A program made the translations under genes and the position numbers. DNA of 58,240 bases, from contig CAMDOT010000009.1 in NCBI GenBank assembly GCA_945903635.1, positions 1 to 58,240 of the forward strand. The letters are read 5' to 3'. Below are positions 1-7,098 of this stretch, in pieces (within the stretch, counting starts at the first letter, position 1; each line of letters starts with the position of its first letter). The notes under the pieces were generated by a model. That model worked only from the letters and a program-made list of their open reading frames with translations, did not search any database and had not been told where the DNA came from. This DNA is from Rhizobium sp. Q54 (GTDB taxonomy: Bacteria > Pseudomonadota > Alphaproteobacteria > Reyranellales > Reyranellaceae).

Positions 1-135
1 CTGATGAAGATGACGACGCGAGAGCCTTGCTCCGCTACGGAGTGTATCCAAGAGACCTACGGTCTTCGCGTCGCCGGGGCGTGGCTGTTCGAGCAGCCAC
101 GACCCGGTCCGCGTTTACCTCATCTCAAAGACACA

Positions 136-185
136 AGAGACCTTCTCTCAACCAAAGGTCGGCAATTCGTGGAGAGAAGGTCTCT
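136..185. repeat. Short inverted repeat, 14-bp perfect arms
   Basis: Arms at 136-149 and 172-185 are perfect reverse complements around a 22-nt centre. The right arm runs into a GC-rich tail ending near 220. The same style of tail (GCGCTGCG, then GACGAC) appears in the larger inverted repeats at 3013-3111 and 5048-5241, so this looks like a short member of a dispersed extragenic palindrome family. No gene is visible in 1-245. The repeat lies downstream of the porin gene on the minus strand and could end its transcript. Confidence 0.6.
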
Positions 186-245
186 CCACTCCGCGCTGCG
201 CGCTGCGGTCGAGACGACGGGATTTCCTTAATAGCGGGGGGTTCC

Positions 246-1682
246 TTAGTAGATTTTGAGCGCATAATTCAACACCAGCCGCAGCTCATCCGCCGTCGTC
301 AGGCTCCCGCCCTGCCAGGTCGAGGACTTGCCGTACTGCGCGCGCACCCAAAGCCCGTTCAGCGGCTTCCATTCCGGCCGCCATTCGACACGGAAGTCCC
401 ACTCGGTCTCGACCAGCGGCGCCCCCGCGGCCGCGGCGCTCGTGGCGCCATTGAAGAAGTGCGCGGCGACCGCGACTCCCGGCAGGCCGAAGTGCGTCAG
501 CCGGTGGGAGAGGCCCACCATCACGGCCTGTTCCCCCGCGCGCTGGAAGTCCTGGATCAGGGCGTCGGTGTAGAAGGGGTTGGCGCTCCACGGCGTCTGG
601 ATCGCGAAGCCTGTGTTCACCACGGAGTAGCCCAGCGTCAGGATGGCGGTTTCGTAGCCGAAATCGATCTTCGTCCCGAATTGGTTGGTGGCGAAGGGAG
701 TGCCGCCGTTCATCAAATGCTGGCCGGTGCTGTTCTGGGCCACGAACTGCGCCGCGGCGATCGCATTGAATCCGCTCCCGAAGTCCACGCCGTACTTGCC
801 TTCCGTATAGAAGATGTTGAGCAGGTCCTGGCTGTAATAGTTGATCGCGCCGATCCGGGCCGGCCCCCAGTGCAGCACGCCGCCGGCGAAGCCCACGCCG
901 GCGTCAGAGGTGGGGACGCCCGCCGTGCTCGCCATCGACTGGAAGGCGATCGCGTCGCGCGGCTTGATGGCGTCGATGAAGCCGCCGCCGTAGCGGAAGC
1001 CCGGCCCACTTTCCTTGCCACCCTCGTTACCATCGGCGGCGGCGGCTTTGCCTTCCTCAGTTCCGAACGTGCCGCGCACCGTGTAGCCGGAGAAGGTATT
1101 CGGGGTCATGCGGTTGTCGTGCGGCCCCAGGAACGGCGTGTTGTAGAGGTAGCGGCCGAGCGTCACCTTGTGCGTGTCGCCGAGATGCACCTGGCCGTAG
1201 AGCTGGCCGAACACGGCGTAGCCCTGCTGGTTGGCCAGCAGCAGCCCGGTGTCGCCATACTGGGCCGGCGCGTAGAGCGGGAAGGACGTGTAGAGCACGG
1301 CGCCCAACGTCACGAGATCGAACAGGCGGCCGGTCTCGGCCGAAACCGAGCCGCCGCTCGCCCAGGCTTCCTTGACGCTTGTGCTGGTCGGCGCGTTTGC
1401 GACTGCGTCGCGGTAGTAGCTGCGGACGTTGATGTCGAATTTCGAATCGCGCAGGAAGGCCGGCGTGTCCTTCCACCGTTCCCGCAGTTCCGGGAAGGCG
1501 GTGAGCGGCGGCGGCGACGGCGTCAGGAAGATCCGCTCGATCGCGGTCAGGTCCTGTCCCGGATTGGCCGGGATCGGATCTTCCTGCTTGCTGGCCTGCG
1601 CGAGGGCGGCCCCTGGTAGAGCGAATGCAGTTAGGGCAAGGATAGGGCCGAGCGCAGCTCGGCCCAGTGAGCGGCAGGACAT
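246..1682 (-). CDS. OprD-like outer-membrane porin
   Basis: The 478-residue product starts with a signal peptide (hydrophobic core about residues 10-25, cleavage likely after ALA near residue 29). The mature part has alternating aromatic/glycine strands and ends in a hydrophobic beta strand finishing Y-A-L-K-I-Y, typical of outer-membrane barrels. Sequence style and length resemble the OprD family of substrate-selective porins; the substrate cannot be read from the sequence. The gene is divergent from the RcnB-like gene. The only plausible ATG lies inside hairpin 2 of a dispersed repeat (1645-1704), so the repeat encodes the first dozen residues, and no good ribosome binding site precedes it. 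The start is therefore less certain than the gene. Confidence 0.8.
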   Translation of the reverse strand: MSCRSLGRAALGPILALTAFALPGAALAQASKQEDPIPANPGQDLTAIERIFLTPSPPPLTAFPELRERWKDTPAFLRDSKFDINVRSYYRDAVANAPTSTSVKEAWASGGSVSAETGRLFDLVTLGAVLYTSFPLYAPAQYGDTGLLLANQQGYAVFGQLYGQVHLGDTHKVTLGRYLYNTPFLGPHDNRMTPNTFSGYTVRGTFGTEEGKAAAADGNEGGKESGPGFRYGGGFIDAIKPRDAIAFQSMASTAGVPTSDAGVGFAGGVLHWGPARIGAINYYSQDLLNIFYTEGKYGVDFGSGFNAIAAAQFVAQNSTGQHLMNGGTPFATNQFGTKIDFGYETAILTLGYSVVNTGFAIQTPWSANPFYTDALIQDFQRAGEQAVMVGLSHRLTHFGLPGVAVAAHFFNGATSAAAAGAPLVETEWDFRVEWRPEWKPLNGLWVRAQYGKSSTWQGGSLTTADELRLVLNYALKIY

Positions 1683-1704
1683 TGCGCAGCAATGTCCGGG
1701 AGCG
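1645..1704. repeat. Double-hairpin extragenic element, copy A
   Basis: Two perfect 9-bp hairpins with GCA triloops: 1645-1653/1657-1665 and 1677-1685/1689-1697, joined by a short linker containing GAGCGGCA and followed by GGGAGCG (1698-1704). Copies with the same plan but partly different stem sequences lie at 2888-2971, 4298-4365 and 6285-6340. The second hairpin contains ATGTCC on both strands, and on the minus strand this ATG is the start codon of the porin gene. Confidence 0.8.
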
Positions 1705-1798
1705 TCGATGGATCGTCAACCGATCCCCGCACCTAAGGAACCGAACCAGACCCTGCGCGTTCTCCCCATGCCCCCAATCGGGCAAAAGGAACAACATC

Positions 1799-2347
1799 AT
1801 GCGAACGTCCTCGATCGCCATCCTCTCCCTGCTGTGCGCCGCCCTGGTGTCGCCGGCCTTGGCCGACAACGACAAGAACAAGGGAAACCAGGGCGGCGGC
1901 AACAAGGGTGACAAGGCGGACAAGCACGATAACGACAACAACAAAGGCCGTGGAAACAGTGGAAACAACGGCGTGGTGATCGAGCAACGCGCCGTCGCCC
2001 CGGCCATTGTCGTCGTCCCCTACCAGCAGATCGTGGTCGTCGACCGCGATCGCACCCTCGTGCGCACCTATTATCGCAACGAATACGTCGCCGGCCGTTG
2101 CCCGCCCGGCCTCGCCAAGAAGAACAACGGCTGCCTGCCGCCCGGCCAGGCCAAGAAGATGTGGAGCGTCGGCCAGCCCTTGCCGCCCCAGGTCGTCTAC
2201 TACCCGATCCAGCGCGAGCTGTGGACGCAGCTCACGCCGCCGCCCTACGGCTACGAGTATGTGCAGGTGGATGACGACATCGTCCTGATGCTGACCGCCA
2301 CGCGCGTGATCGCCGCCCTGCTCGGCAACATCAGCAGCTTCGACTAG
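1799..2347 (+). CDS. RcnB-like periplasmic protein
   Basis: ATG at 1799 follows an AAAGGA ribosome binding site and gives a 182-residue protein with a signal peptide cleaved after ALA near residue 22. A very hydrophilic Lys/Asp/Asn/Gly-rich segment follows (about residues 23-60). The C-terminal part carries the pattern GLAKKNNGCLPPGQAKK, then a Leu-Pro-containing stretch and a Tyr/Val-rich end, as in the RcnB family (PF11776). Escherichia coli RcnB is periplasmic and affects nickel/cobalt homeostasis, but no RcnA-type exporter is adjacent, so a metal role here is inference. An in-frame start further upstream at 1667 would delete the signal peptide context and is less likely. Confidence 0.8.
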   Translation: MRTSSIAILSLLCAALVSPALADNDKNKGNQGGGNKGDKADKHDNDNNKGRGNSGNNGVVIEQRAVAPAIVVVPYQQIVVVDRDRTLVRTYYRNEYVAGRCPPGLAKKNNGCLPPGQAKKMWSVGQPLPPQVVYYPIQRELWTQLTPPPYGYEYVQVDDDIVLMLTATRVIAALLGNISSFD

Positions 2348-2373
2348 ACCACGCGAGAAAGAGAGAGCATCCC

Positions 2374-2901
2374 ATGTCCGCCAACAATCCCTTCGTCCGC
2401 CTGATCGCGCCGGCCGCGCTTGCCGCGAGCCTCGTTGCATCCCTCGGCGCCTGCACGCAGACCGGCACGCAGCCGGGCTACGTCAACACTTCCGCCGCCA
2501 ACGGCTACAACAGCGGCTACGCCGAGCAGGGCCGCGTGATGTCCATCCGCGAAGTCTCCCTGCGCGGTGGCCAGGGCATGAACGACGGCACGCTGGTCGG
2601 CGGCGGCATCGGTGCTGCCGGCGGTGCGGCGATCGGTGCGGCCACCACCAACTCGGTGGGCGGCGCGGTGGTCGGCGGCCTGCTGGGCGCCGTGGGCGGC
2701 GCGATTGCCGGCAACATCGTCGGCCGCGGCAGTTCCAGCCAGCGCGGCATCGAGCTCACGATCCAGAAGGACGACGGCCAGACCGTCACCATCGCCCAGG
2801 CCGACAACGGCGACGTCCAGATGGGCGACCGCGTCCGGATCGTCCCGGACCGCAACGGCGTGCCGGTCGCTGTGCGAGATCAGAGCAGGCGCGACTTATA
2901 G
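2374..2901 (+). CDS. Glycine-zipper lipoprotein (17 kDa surface antigen type)
   Basis: The 175-residue protein has a lipoprotein signal with lipobox L-G-A-C and modified Cys at position 27. Residues about 75-115 form a glycine-zipper (repeated GGGxGAAxGAA-type) segment that could insert in the outer membrane, followed by a small polar beta-rich domain (TIQKDDGQTVTIAQ). This matches the glycine-zipper 2TM/17 kDa surface antigen lipoproteins, whose role is envelope integrity. It lies 26 bp after the RcnB-like gene with the GAAAGAGAGAG purine tract as ribosome binding site, so the two may be cotranscribed. The stop codon (2899-2901) lies inside a very strong 21-bp hairpin. Confidence 0.88.
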   Translation: MSANNPFVRLIAPAALAASLVASLGACTQTGTQPGYVNTSAANGYNSGYAEQGRVMSIREVSLRGGQGMNDGTLVGGGIGAAGGAAIGAATTNSVGGAVVGGLLGAVGGAIAGNIVGRGSSSQRGIELTIQKDDGQTVTIAQADNGDVQMGDRVRIVPDRNGVPVAVRDQSRRDL

Positions 2902-2971
2902 GCCGCGCTTCGCGCGGCCTATAAGTCGCGCCAATAAGCGTCAGGACATTGCGTAGCAATGTCCGGGAGCG
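2888..2971. repeat. Double-hairpin extragenic element, copy B, overlapping a stop codon
   Basis: Hairpin 1 is a perfect 21-bp stem (2888-2908/2912-2932) with a 3-nt loop and contains the lipoprotein stop codon. Hairpin 2 (2944-2952/2956-2964, loop GTA) has the same stem as copies A and D. The linker has AAGCGTCA and the tail GGGAGCG (2965-2971). Hairpin 1 lacks a following T tract, so it may stabilise the mRNA end or terminate poorly on its own. Confidence 0.8.
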
Positions 2972-3012
2972 CCGCTCGGTGCCCACTCCACTCGTCAAAC
3001 GTTAGATAGAGG

Positions 3013-3111
3013 AAAGATCCCTCGCTGCGCTCGGGATGACAATTTTTCCTGAACTGAGGCAGTGCGCCAACCCCAACAAAGTTGTCATCCCGAGCACAGC
3101 GAGGGATCTTT
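3013..3111. repeat. 99-bp inverted repeat with 30-bp arms
   Basis: Arms 3013-3042 and 3082-3111 are reverse complements with one mismatch in 30, around a 39-bp centre. The element sits between the lipoprotein and the Rieske gene. Together with repeat copy B it fills most of 2902-3195, which otherwise shows no gene. It resembles the palindromic repeats scattered between genes in alphaproteobacteria; no transposase or target-site duplication was identified. Confidence 0.75.
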
Positions 3112-3195
3112 AGTGCGCCTCCCACCCCGCGCCGCATTCTGATACGTACAGGTCCGATCACTGCACGTTTCGAGTCCGCACGGCGGAAGGAACAG

Positions 3196-4344
3196 ATGAC
3201 CGCGCTCCTCAACGACACAGACCTCGTCGATCGCATCCTCGCCCACGTCGACTCAAAGTCGACCGACAAGGGCACCACTGTCTGGCGCGAACCAGCGTCG
3301 CACTACTCCTCGCCCGAGCGCTTCGCTGCTGAGCTGCAAGTCCTGCGCCGCGTGCCGATGGCCTTCTGTCCCTCGGCCGCGCTGCCGGAGCCCGGCTCCT
3401 GGATCGCGCGCACCACCGTCGGCACGCCGTTGCTCGTGGTGCGCGGCACCGACGGCATCGTGCGCGGCTTCCGCAATGCCTGCCGCCACCGCGGCATGAG
3501 GCTGGCCGACGGCGAGGGTTGCGCGCGCGCCTTCGCCTGCCCCTATCACGCCTGGACTTATGGCCTCGACGGCGCACTCCGCCACATCCCGGGCGAGGAG
3601 GGTTTCCCCGGCCTCGACAAGGACGCGCACGGCCTGGTGCCGGTCGCCGCCGTGCACGAGAAGGGCGGCCTCGTGTTCGTCACACAGGAGGCGCCGCTGT
3701 CCGACGGCGCGCTGCCCGACGTGCCCGACCTGCTGCCGCCCGACTACGTTCTCTTCAACAAGCTCGAGTTCGACGACAAGGCCAACTGGAAACTGATCGG
3801 CGAGACCTCGATGGAGGGCTATCACATCAAGGCCCTGCACAATCAGTCGTTCTTCCCCTACGGCTACGACAATCTGAACGTGGTCGAGCTGCACGGCCGC
3901 AATTCGCGCATCGTCTTCCCGTTCCGCCGCATCGAGAAGCTGCGCCAGCAGCCGCGCGAGCAATGGAGCACCCAGGGCCGCATCACCGACGTGCACCAGC
4001 TCTTCCCCAACACGCACGTGAGCTTCCTGTCGAGCCACGCCATGCTCATCATCCTGGAGCCGGTCTCGCCTTCGGAAACGCACTGGGTCGTCTACCAGCT
4101 CGCGCCGCGCATCAAGAACGGCCAGCCGCTCGACATCGAGGAGGCCCGGCGCGACGCCAGCTTCGTGCAGGACGCCGGCCTCACCGAGGACCGCGCCGCC
4201 GCCTGCGCCATCCAGACGGGGTTGGCGGCGAACGCGAACACGCACTTCACGTTTGGGCATTACGAGCAGGCGATTGGGCATTTTCATCGGCATCTGACCG
4301 AGCATGTAATCATGCTCGGGCAAATGCCGGTGAGCGTCAGGTGA
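3196..4344 (+). CDS. Rieske 2Fe-2S aromatic-ring-hydroxylating oxygenase, large subunit
   Basis: ATG 3196 is preceded by GGAAGGA and gives 382 residues. The Rieske cluster ligands are Cys96-x-His98 and Cys115-x2-His118, and the mononuclear iron site is seen as His210 and His215 in EGYHIKALH. This is the architecture of ring-hydroxylating oxygenase alpha subunits and the related demethylases, which use electrons from a separate reductase. No reductase or beta subunit is adjacent, so the substrate is unknown. The last codons and the stop lie within double-hairpin repeat copy C, which may have replaced the original C terminus. A rearranged fragment of this gene is found downstream at 4931-5023. 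Confidence 0.88.
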   Translation: MTALLNDTDLVDRILAHVDSKSTDKGTTVWREPASHYSSPERFAAELQVLRRVPMAFCPSAALPEPGSWIARTTVGTPLLVVRGTDGIVRGFRNACRHRGMRLADGEGCARAFACPYHAWTYGLDGALRHIPGEEGFPGLDKDAHGLVPVAAVHEKGGLVFVTQEAPLSDGALPDVPDLLPPDYVLFNKLEFDDKANWKLIGETSMEGYHIKALHNQSFFPYGYDNLNVVELHGRNSRIVFPFRRIEKLRQQPREQWSTQGRITDVHQLFPNTHVSFLSSHAMLIILEPVSPSETHWVVYQLAPRIKNGQPLDIEEARRDASFVQDAGLTEDRAAACAIQTGLAANANTHFTFGHYEQAIGHFHRHLTEHVIMLGQMPVSVR

Positions 4345-4365
4345 AGCGAAGCTTCACCGGGAGCG
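4298..4365. repeat. Double-hairpin extragenic element, copy C
   Basis: Hairpin 1 has a 9-bp stem at 4298-4306/4311-4319 and hairpin 2 an 8-bp stem at 4340-4347/4351-4358 with a GAA loop. The linker TGAGCGTCAG and tail GGGAGCG (4359-4365) are the same as in copies A and B, although both stem sequences differ. The element forms the 3' end of the Rieske coding region, including its stop codon. Confidence 0.7.
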
Positions 4366-4469
4366 ACCGCGAGGTGCCGCCTCTGAAAATACAACCGTAG
4401 ATATATTGGCGGCCGCTATGGACACCATAGGATCGCCGTCTCGGCGTCGACCTTTGGAGGAGCTGTGCA

Positions 4470-4913
4470 ATGGCTAGGATGATCTCTGTCTATCTGCCAG
4501 TCGAAGATCTCGAAGCATCGATCCAATTCTACATGGCCTTGGGATGCGGCATGATCAGGAGAGCAAACTCCGTCCACGTATCAACCATGGTCTGGTCTGA
4601 GACGATCACCTTCGTGCTGATGACGCACGCCCAATTCGCCACCATGGCGCCGAAGGCGATCGCCGATGTGAAGAAGTACAGCGAGATGATGATCTTGCTG
4701 ACGCTCGACAGTCGCAAGGAAGTGGACGCCGTCGTCGAGACAGCCGCCAGCTACGGCGGCAAGGCCGATATCCGCGCGCCCGTGGACGTGGTCGGGGCCT
4801 ACAGTCGCACCTTCCAGGACCCCGACGGTCATATGTTCGAGGTGATGGTGATGGACGTCGAGAAGGCGGCCATGGCCAAAATCGCCGCGGGGCCGAGCAA
4901 CGCTCGTCCGTGA
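4470..4913 (+). CDS. VOC-superfamily (glyoxalase/bleomycin-resistance-like) protein
   Basis: A 147-residue protein preceded by a good GGAGGAG ribosome binding site. The N-terminal YLPVEDLEASIQFYMALG and C-terminal FQDPDGHMFEVMVMD segments are the two beta-alpha-beta-beta-beta halves of a vicinal-oxygen-chelate fold, with a probable metal-binding Glu near the C-terminal end of the fold. Members of this family include extradiol dioxygenases, glyoxalases and resistance proteins; nothing in the sequence fixes the reaction. The gene lies between the Rieske gene and a decayed fragment of that gene, so it may have arrived or been bracketed during a duplication. Confidence 0.85.
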   Translation: MARMISVYLPVEDLEASIQFYMALGCGMIRRANSVHVSTMVWSETITFVLMTHAQFATMAPKAIADVKKYSEMMILLTLDSRKEVDAVVETAASYGGKADIRAPVDVVGAYSRTFQDPDGHMFEVMVMDVEKAAMAKIAAGPSNARP

Positions 4914-4930
4914 ACGCCCGCCCGACGCTT

Positions 4931-5023
4931 GTCGAGCGGCATGGCCGCAACTCGCTTGACATCGAGGAGGCCCGGCACGACGCCAGTTTCGTGCAGGACG
5001 CCGGCCTCACCAGGACCGCGCCG
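4931..5023 (+). pseudogene. Rearranged remnant of the Rieske oxygenase gene
   Basis: Positions 4931-4954 match 3883-3906 of the Rieske gene with four differences in 24. From 4956 the sequence jumps to match 4130-4200 with three substitutions over the first ~56 bases, then a one-base deletion that breaks the frame. Over 220 bases of the source gene are missing between the two blocks. No open reading frame survives. This is read directly from the sequence; whether it came from a duplication of this gene or from a lost close paralogue is inference. Confidence 0.8.
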
Positions 5024-5047
5024 CCCTTCACCTAGCCTCCCCCGCTA

Positions 5048-5241
5048 GGGCAGGGCTATCGCGTGTGGCTATTCCCCGTCGTCCTGAGCGGAGCCGCCCG
5101 AATCGGCGCTGTTTACAGCGCCTGTGGCGGCGCAGTCGAAGGACCTTTTTTCGGCAGTCCATCGACTGGAAAAGAGGTCCTTCGACTACGCTTCGCTCCG
5201 CTTAGGACGACGAAATTACCTCATATGCGATAGCCCTGCCC
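5048..5241. repeat. Composite nested inverted repeat, MITE-like
   Basis: Three nested arm pairs share one centre: outer 15-bp arms 5048-5062/5227-5241 (perfect), middle 18-bp arms 5077-5094/5195-5212 (one mismatch), and inner 18-bp arms 5133-5150/5169-5186 (one mismatch). The whole element of about 195 bp could fold into one long cruciform. It has no reading frame. With the Rieske remnant it accounts for most of 4914-5305. The size and shape suggest a non-autonomous mobile palindrome, but no transposase or flanking duplication is seen. Confidence 0.7.
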
Positions 5242-5305
5242 GCTAGGGGGAGAGGGCGGGTGAGGGGGCTGCGGCCGTCGCCGCCTTCATGCTATTCCAC
5301 CCCCC

Positions 5306-6283
5306 ATGCCCCACATCATCGTAGCCGACCCCATCCACCCCGACGGCCTCGCGCGCCTCGAAGCCGCCCCCGGCATCACCTTCGAGCACCCCGGCAACGC
5401 CCCCGCCGGCACCCTGGCCGAGCGCCTGCGCCACGCCGATGGCCTGATCGTGCGCGGCACGCCGGTCGACGAGGCGCTGCTGGCGGGGGCGGAGCGGCTG
5501 CGCGTCGTCTGCCGCCACGGCGTCGGCTACGATCTCTGCGACGTGCCGGCGCTCACCCGGCGCGGCATCGCCATGATGATCACGCCCGAGGCCAACGCGG
5601 CCTCCGTGGCCGAGCACGCGCTGATGCTGATGCTGACGCTCGCGCGCCGCATCGTGCCGCTCTCCGAGGGCGTGCGCCGCGGCGAGTGGCGCGTGAAGGG
5701 CCAGTCCAGCACCTTCGAACTCGGCGGACGCTCAATCCTGGTGATCGGCTTCGGCCGCATCGGCACGCGCGTCGCCCGCCTCTGCACCGCCTTCCAAATG
5801 CACGTGATGGTGCACGATCCCTACATGCCGGCCGGCACGATCCGCGGCGCGGGCTACGAGGCCGTGGTCGAGCGCGATGCGGGCCTGGCCCGGGCCGATT
5901 TCGTCACCGTCCACATCCCCGCCAACGACAAGACCCGCGGCTCGATCGACCGCGCCTTCCTCGCGCGCATGAAGCCCGGCGCGGTGCTGATCAACACCGC
6001 GCGCGGCACGCTGGTCGACGAGGCGGCGTTGGAAGCAGCCCTCCGCTCCGGCCATCTCGCGGCGGCTGGCGTCGACGTGCTCAAGACCGAGCCCATGGTC
6101 GAGCCGCCGCCGATGGTGGCCCTCGACAACCTCATCGTGACGCCGCATGTCGCCGCCAGCACGGCCGAGGGCCTGCGCCGCATGGCGCTCGATGCCGCCG
6201 GCAACGTGGTCGACTATCTCGCCGGCGATTTCGATCGCGATGCCGTCGTAAATGGGGAGATATTGCAGGGACGCCAAGCGTAG
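5306..6283 (+). CDS. D-2-hydroxyacid dehydrogenase, NAD-dependent
   Basis: The 325-residue protein has the split substrate/cofactor architecture of the D-isomer 2-hydroxyacid dehydrogenases. The nucleotide-binding loop is GFGRIG at 148-153, followed by the Asp at the end of the next strand (HDPY), which favours NAD. Catalytic residues are Arg233 (NTARGT), Glu262 and His281 (TPHVAAS). The nearest well-known relatives are phosphoglycerate dehydrogenase and glyoxylate/hydroxypyruvate reductases, but the C-terminal ACT domain of SerA is absent, so a catabolic or detoxifying role is more likely than serine synthesis. It appears to be transcribed alone and is followed by repeat copy D. Confidence 0.9.
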   Translation: MPHIIVADPIHPDGLARLEAAPGITFEHPGNAPAGTLAERLRHADGLIVRGTPVDEALLAGAERLRVVCRHGVGYDLCDVPALTRRGIAMMITPEANAASVAEHALMLMLTLARRIVPLSEGVRRGEWRVKGQSSTFELGGRSILVIGFGRIGTRVARLCTAFQMHVMVHDPYMPAGTIRGAGYEAVVERDAGLARADFVTVHIPANDKTRGSIDRAFLARMKPGAVLINTARGTLVDEAALEAALRSGHLAAAGVDVLKTEPMVEPPPMVALDNLIVTPHVAASTAEGLRRMALDAAGNVVDYLAGDFDRDAVVNGEILQGRQA

Positions 6284-6284
6284 G

Positions 6285-6340
6285 CCGAGCGAAGCTCGGG
6301 CCAGGAGCGACAGGACATTGCGCAGCAATGTCCGAAAGCG
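6285..6340. repeat. Double-hairpin extragenic element, copy D
   Basis: Hairpin 1 (6285-6290/6294-6299, loop GAA, extended by an imperfect GG/CC pair) and hairpin 2 (6313-6321/6325-6333, loop GCA) follow the same plan as copies A-C. The linker contains GGAGCGACA and the tail is a diverged GAAAGCG (6334-6340). It lies just after the dehydrogenase stop codon. The ATG in its second hairpin is in frame with the next gene. Confidence 0.75.
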
Positions 6341-6381
6341 TCGAAGGTCCTCTCAACGTCGAATCATGGAGGAGAACGCCA

Positions 6382-6648
6382 ATGGGCTGGCATGACGCTT
6401 TGGCGGTGAGGTCGGCGGAGCTGGGCAAGACCTCCACAGAGTTCAAGGCTGGCGCCCGGCGCAAAGCCATCGCGACAGGGCTCTTTCTCATGGCTGTCTG
6501 TGCCGTTGGCTACTTCGTAGGCTGGATGTGGGCTCTGGTTCCGGGAGCAGCGGCCGTGTGGTCGGCGCTCCAATGTGTGAGCGCGGCCATGATTGCCTCC
6601 CGGTTGGAGGCTATGGAGGCGCAGCCTCAATCTGAGCAGATGCCGTAG
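6382..6648 (+). CDS. Small two-helix membrane protein, unknown
   Basis: ATG 6382 lies 8 nt after a GGAGGAG site and gives 88 residues. The N-terminal 33 residues are polar and charged. Two hydrophobic segments follow (about residues 34-52 and 55-76), then a short acidic/Gln-rich tail, so it is a probable inner-membrane hairpin protein with both ends in the cytoplasm. No family is recognised. An in-frame ATG within repeat copy D (6329) could give a longer N terminus, but it lacks a ribosome binding site. Confidence 0.6.
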   Translation: MGWHDALAVRSAELGKTSTEFKAGARRKAIATGLFLMAVCAVGYFVGWMWALVPGAAAVWSALQCVSAAMIASRLEAMEAQPQSEQMP

Positions 6649-6843
6649 CGGATGAGCCGCACCCCGCTTCTGTGACGGAGGGTTGCCACTGCGTGCCGCG
6701 ACCGGCATCTCCGCCAGGACCACCTGTTCACTGGAGGCGGCCCGGTGTTCGAACTTTCACCCGATGGTCGGACTGGCCGCGTGCCCGCCGGTTCATTCTT
6801 CGATACAATGTTGCAGCCCAAGCTCATGGAGGAGCTGTCCATC

Positions 6844-7098
6844 GTGCCCTCAGACAAGCAAATCCTGATCGAGAAGATCCGGGCGCTGCCGGCCGAGCAG
6901 ATCGCCGAGGTCGAGGATTTCGTCGATTTCGTCGCCAGCAAAGCCCGGCGTCTGGAGGCGGTTGATCGCCTGCTGGCGATTGCGCCTGCGCTGGAGGCGG
7001 CCGGGGCGCCACGACTTTCGGAAGAAGAGATCGATGCCGAGATGAAGGCGGTGCGCGCCACACGCCGCAGCCGGAGCGCCGGTGCGGATCGTTCTTGA
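6844..7098 (+). CDS. DUF2281/VapB-like antitoxin
   Basis: GTG 6844 has a GGAGGAG ribosome binding site about 9 nt upstream and gives an 84-residue protein. It begins with the pattern SDKQILIEKIRALPAEQIAEVE, typical of small DUF2281 antitoxins in which the helix LPxEQxxEVxDFVDFL precedes an extended toxin-binding tail. The C-terminal part is rich in Glu then Arg. The reading frame continues upstream to 6745, but the start chosen here fits family length. It overlaps the PIN-domain gene by 17 bp, the usual sign of a toxin-antitoxin operon in which the antitoxin is made first. Confidence 0.75.
   Translation: MPSDKQILIEKIRALPAEQIAEVEDFVDFVASKARRLEAVDRLLAIAPALEAAGAPRLSEEEIDAEMKAVRATRRSRSAGADRS

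Noticed and set aside
5260..6648. 462-codon frame overlapping the dehydrogenase gene
   Set aside because: Most of it is an out-of-frame Arg/Pro-rich shadow of the dehydrogenase; only its final 88 codons are likely to be translated, from 6382.
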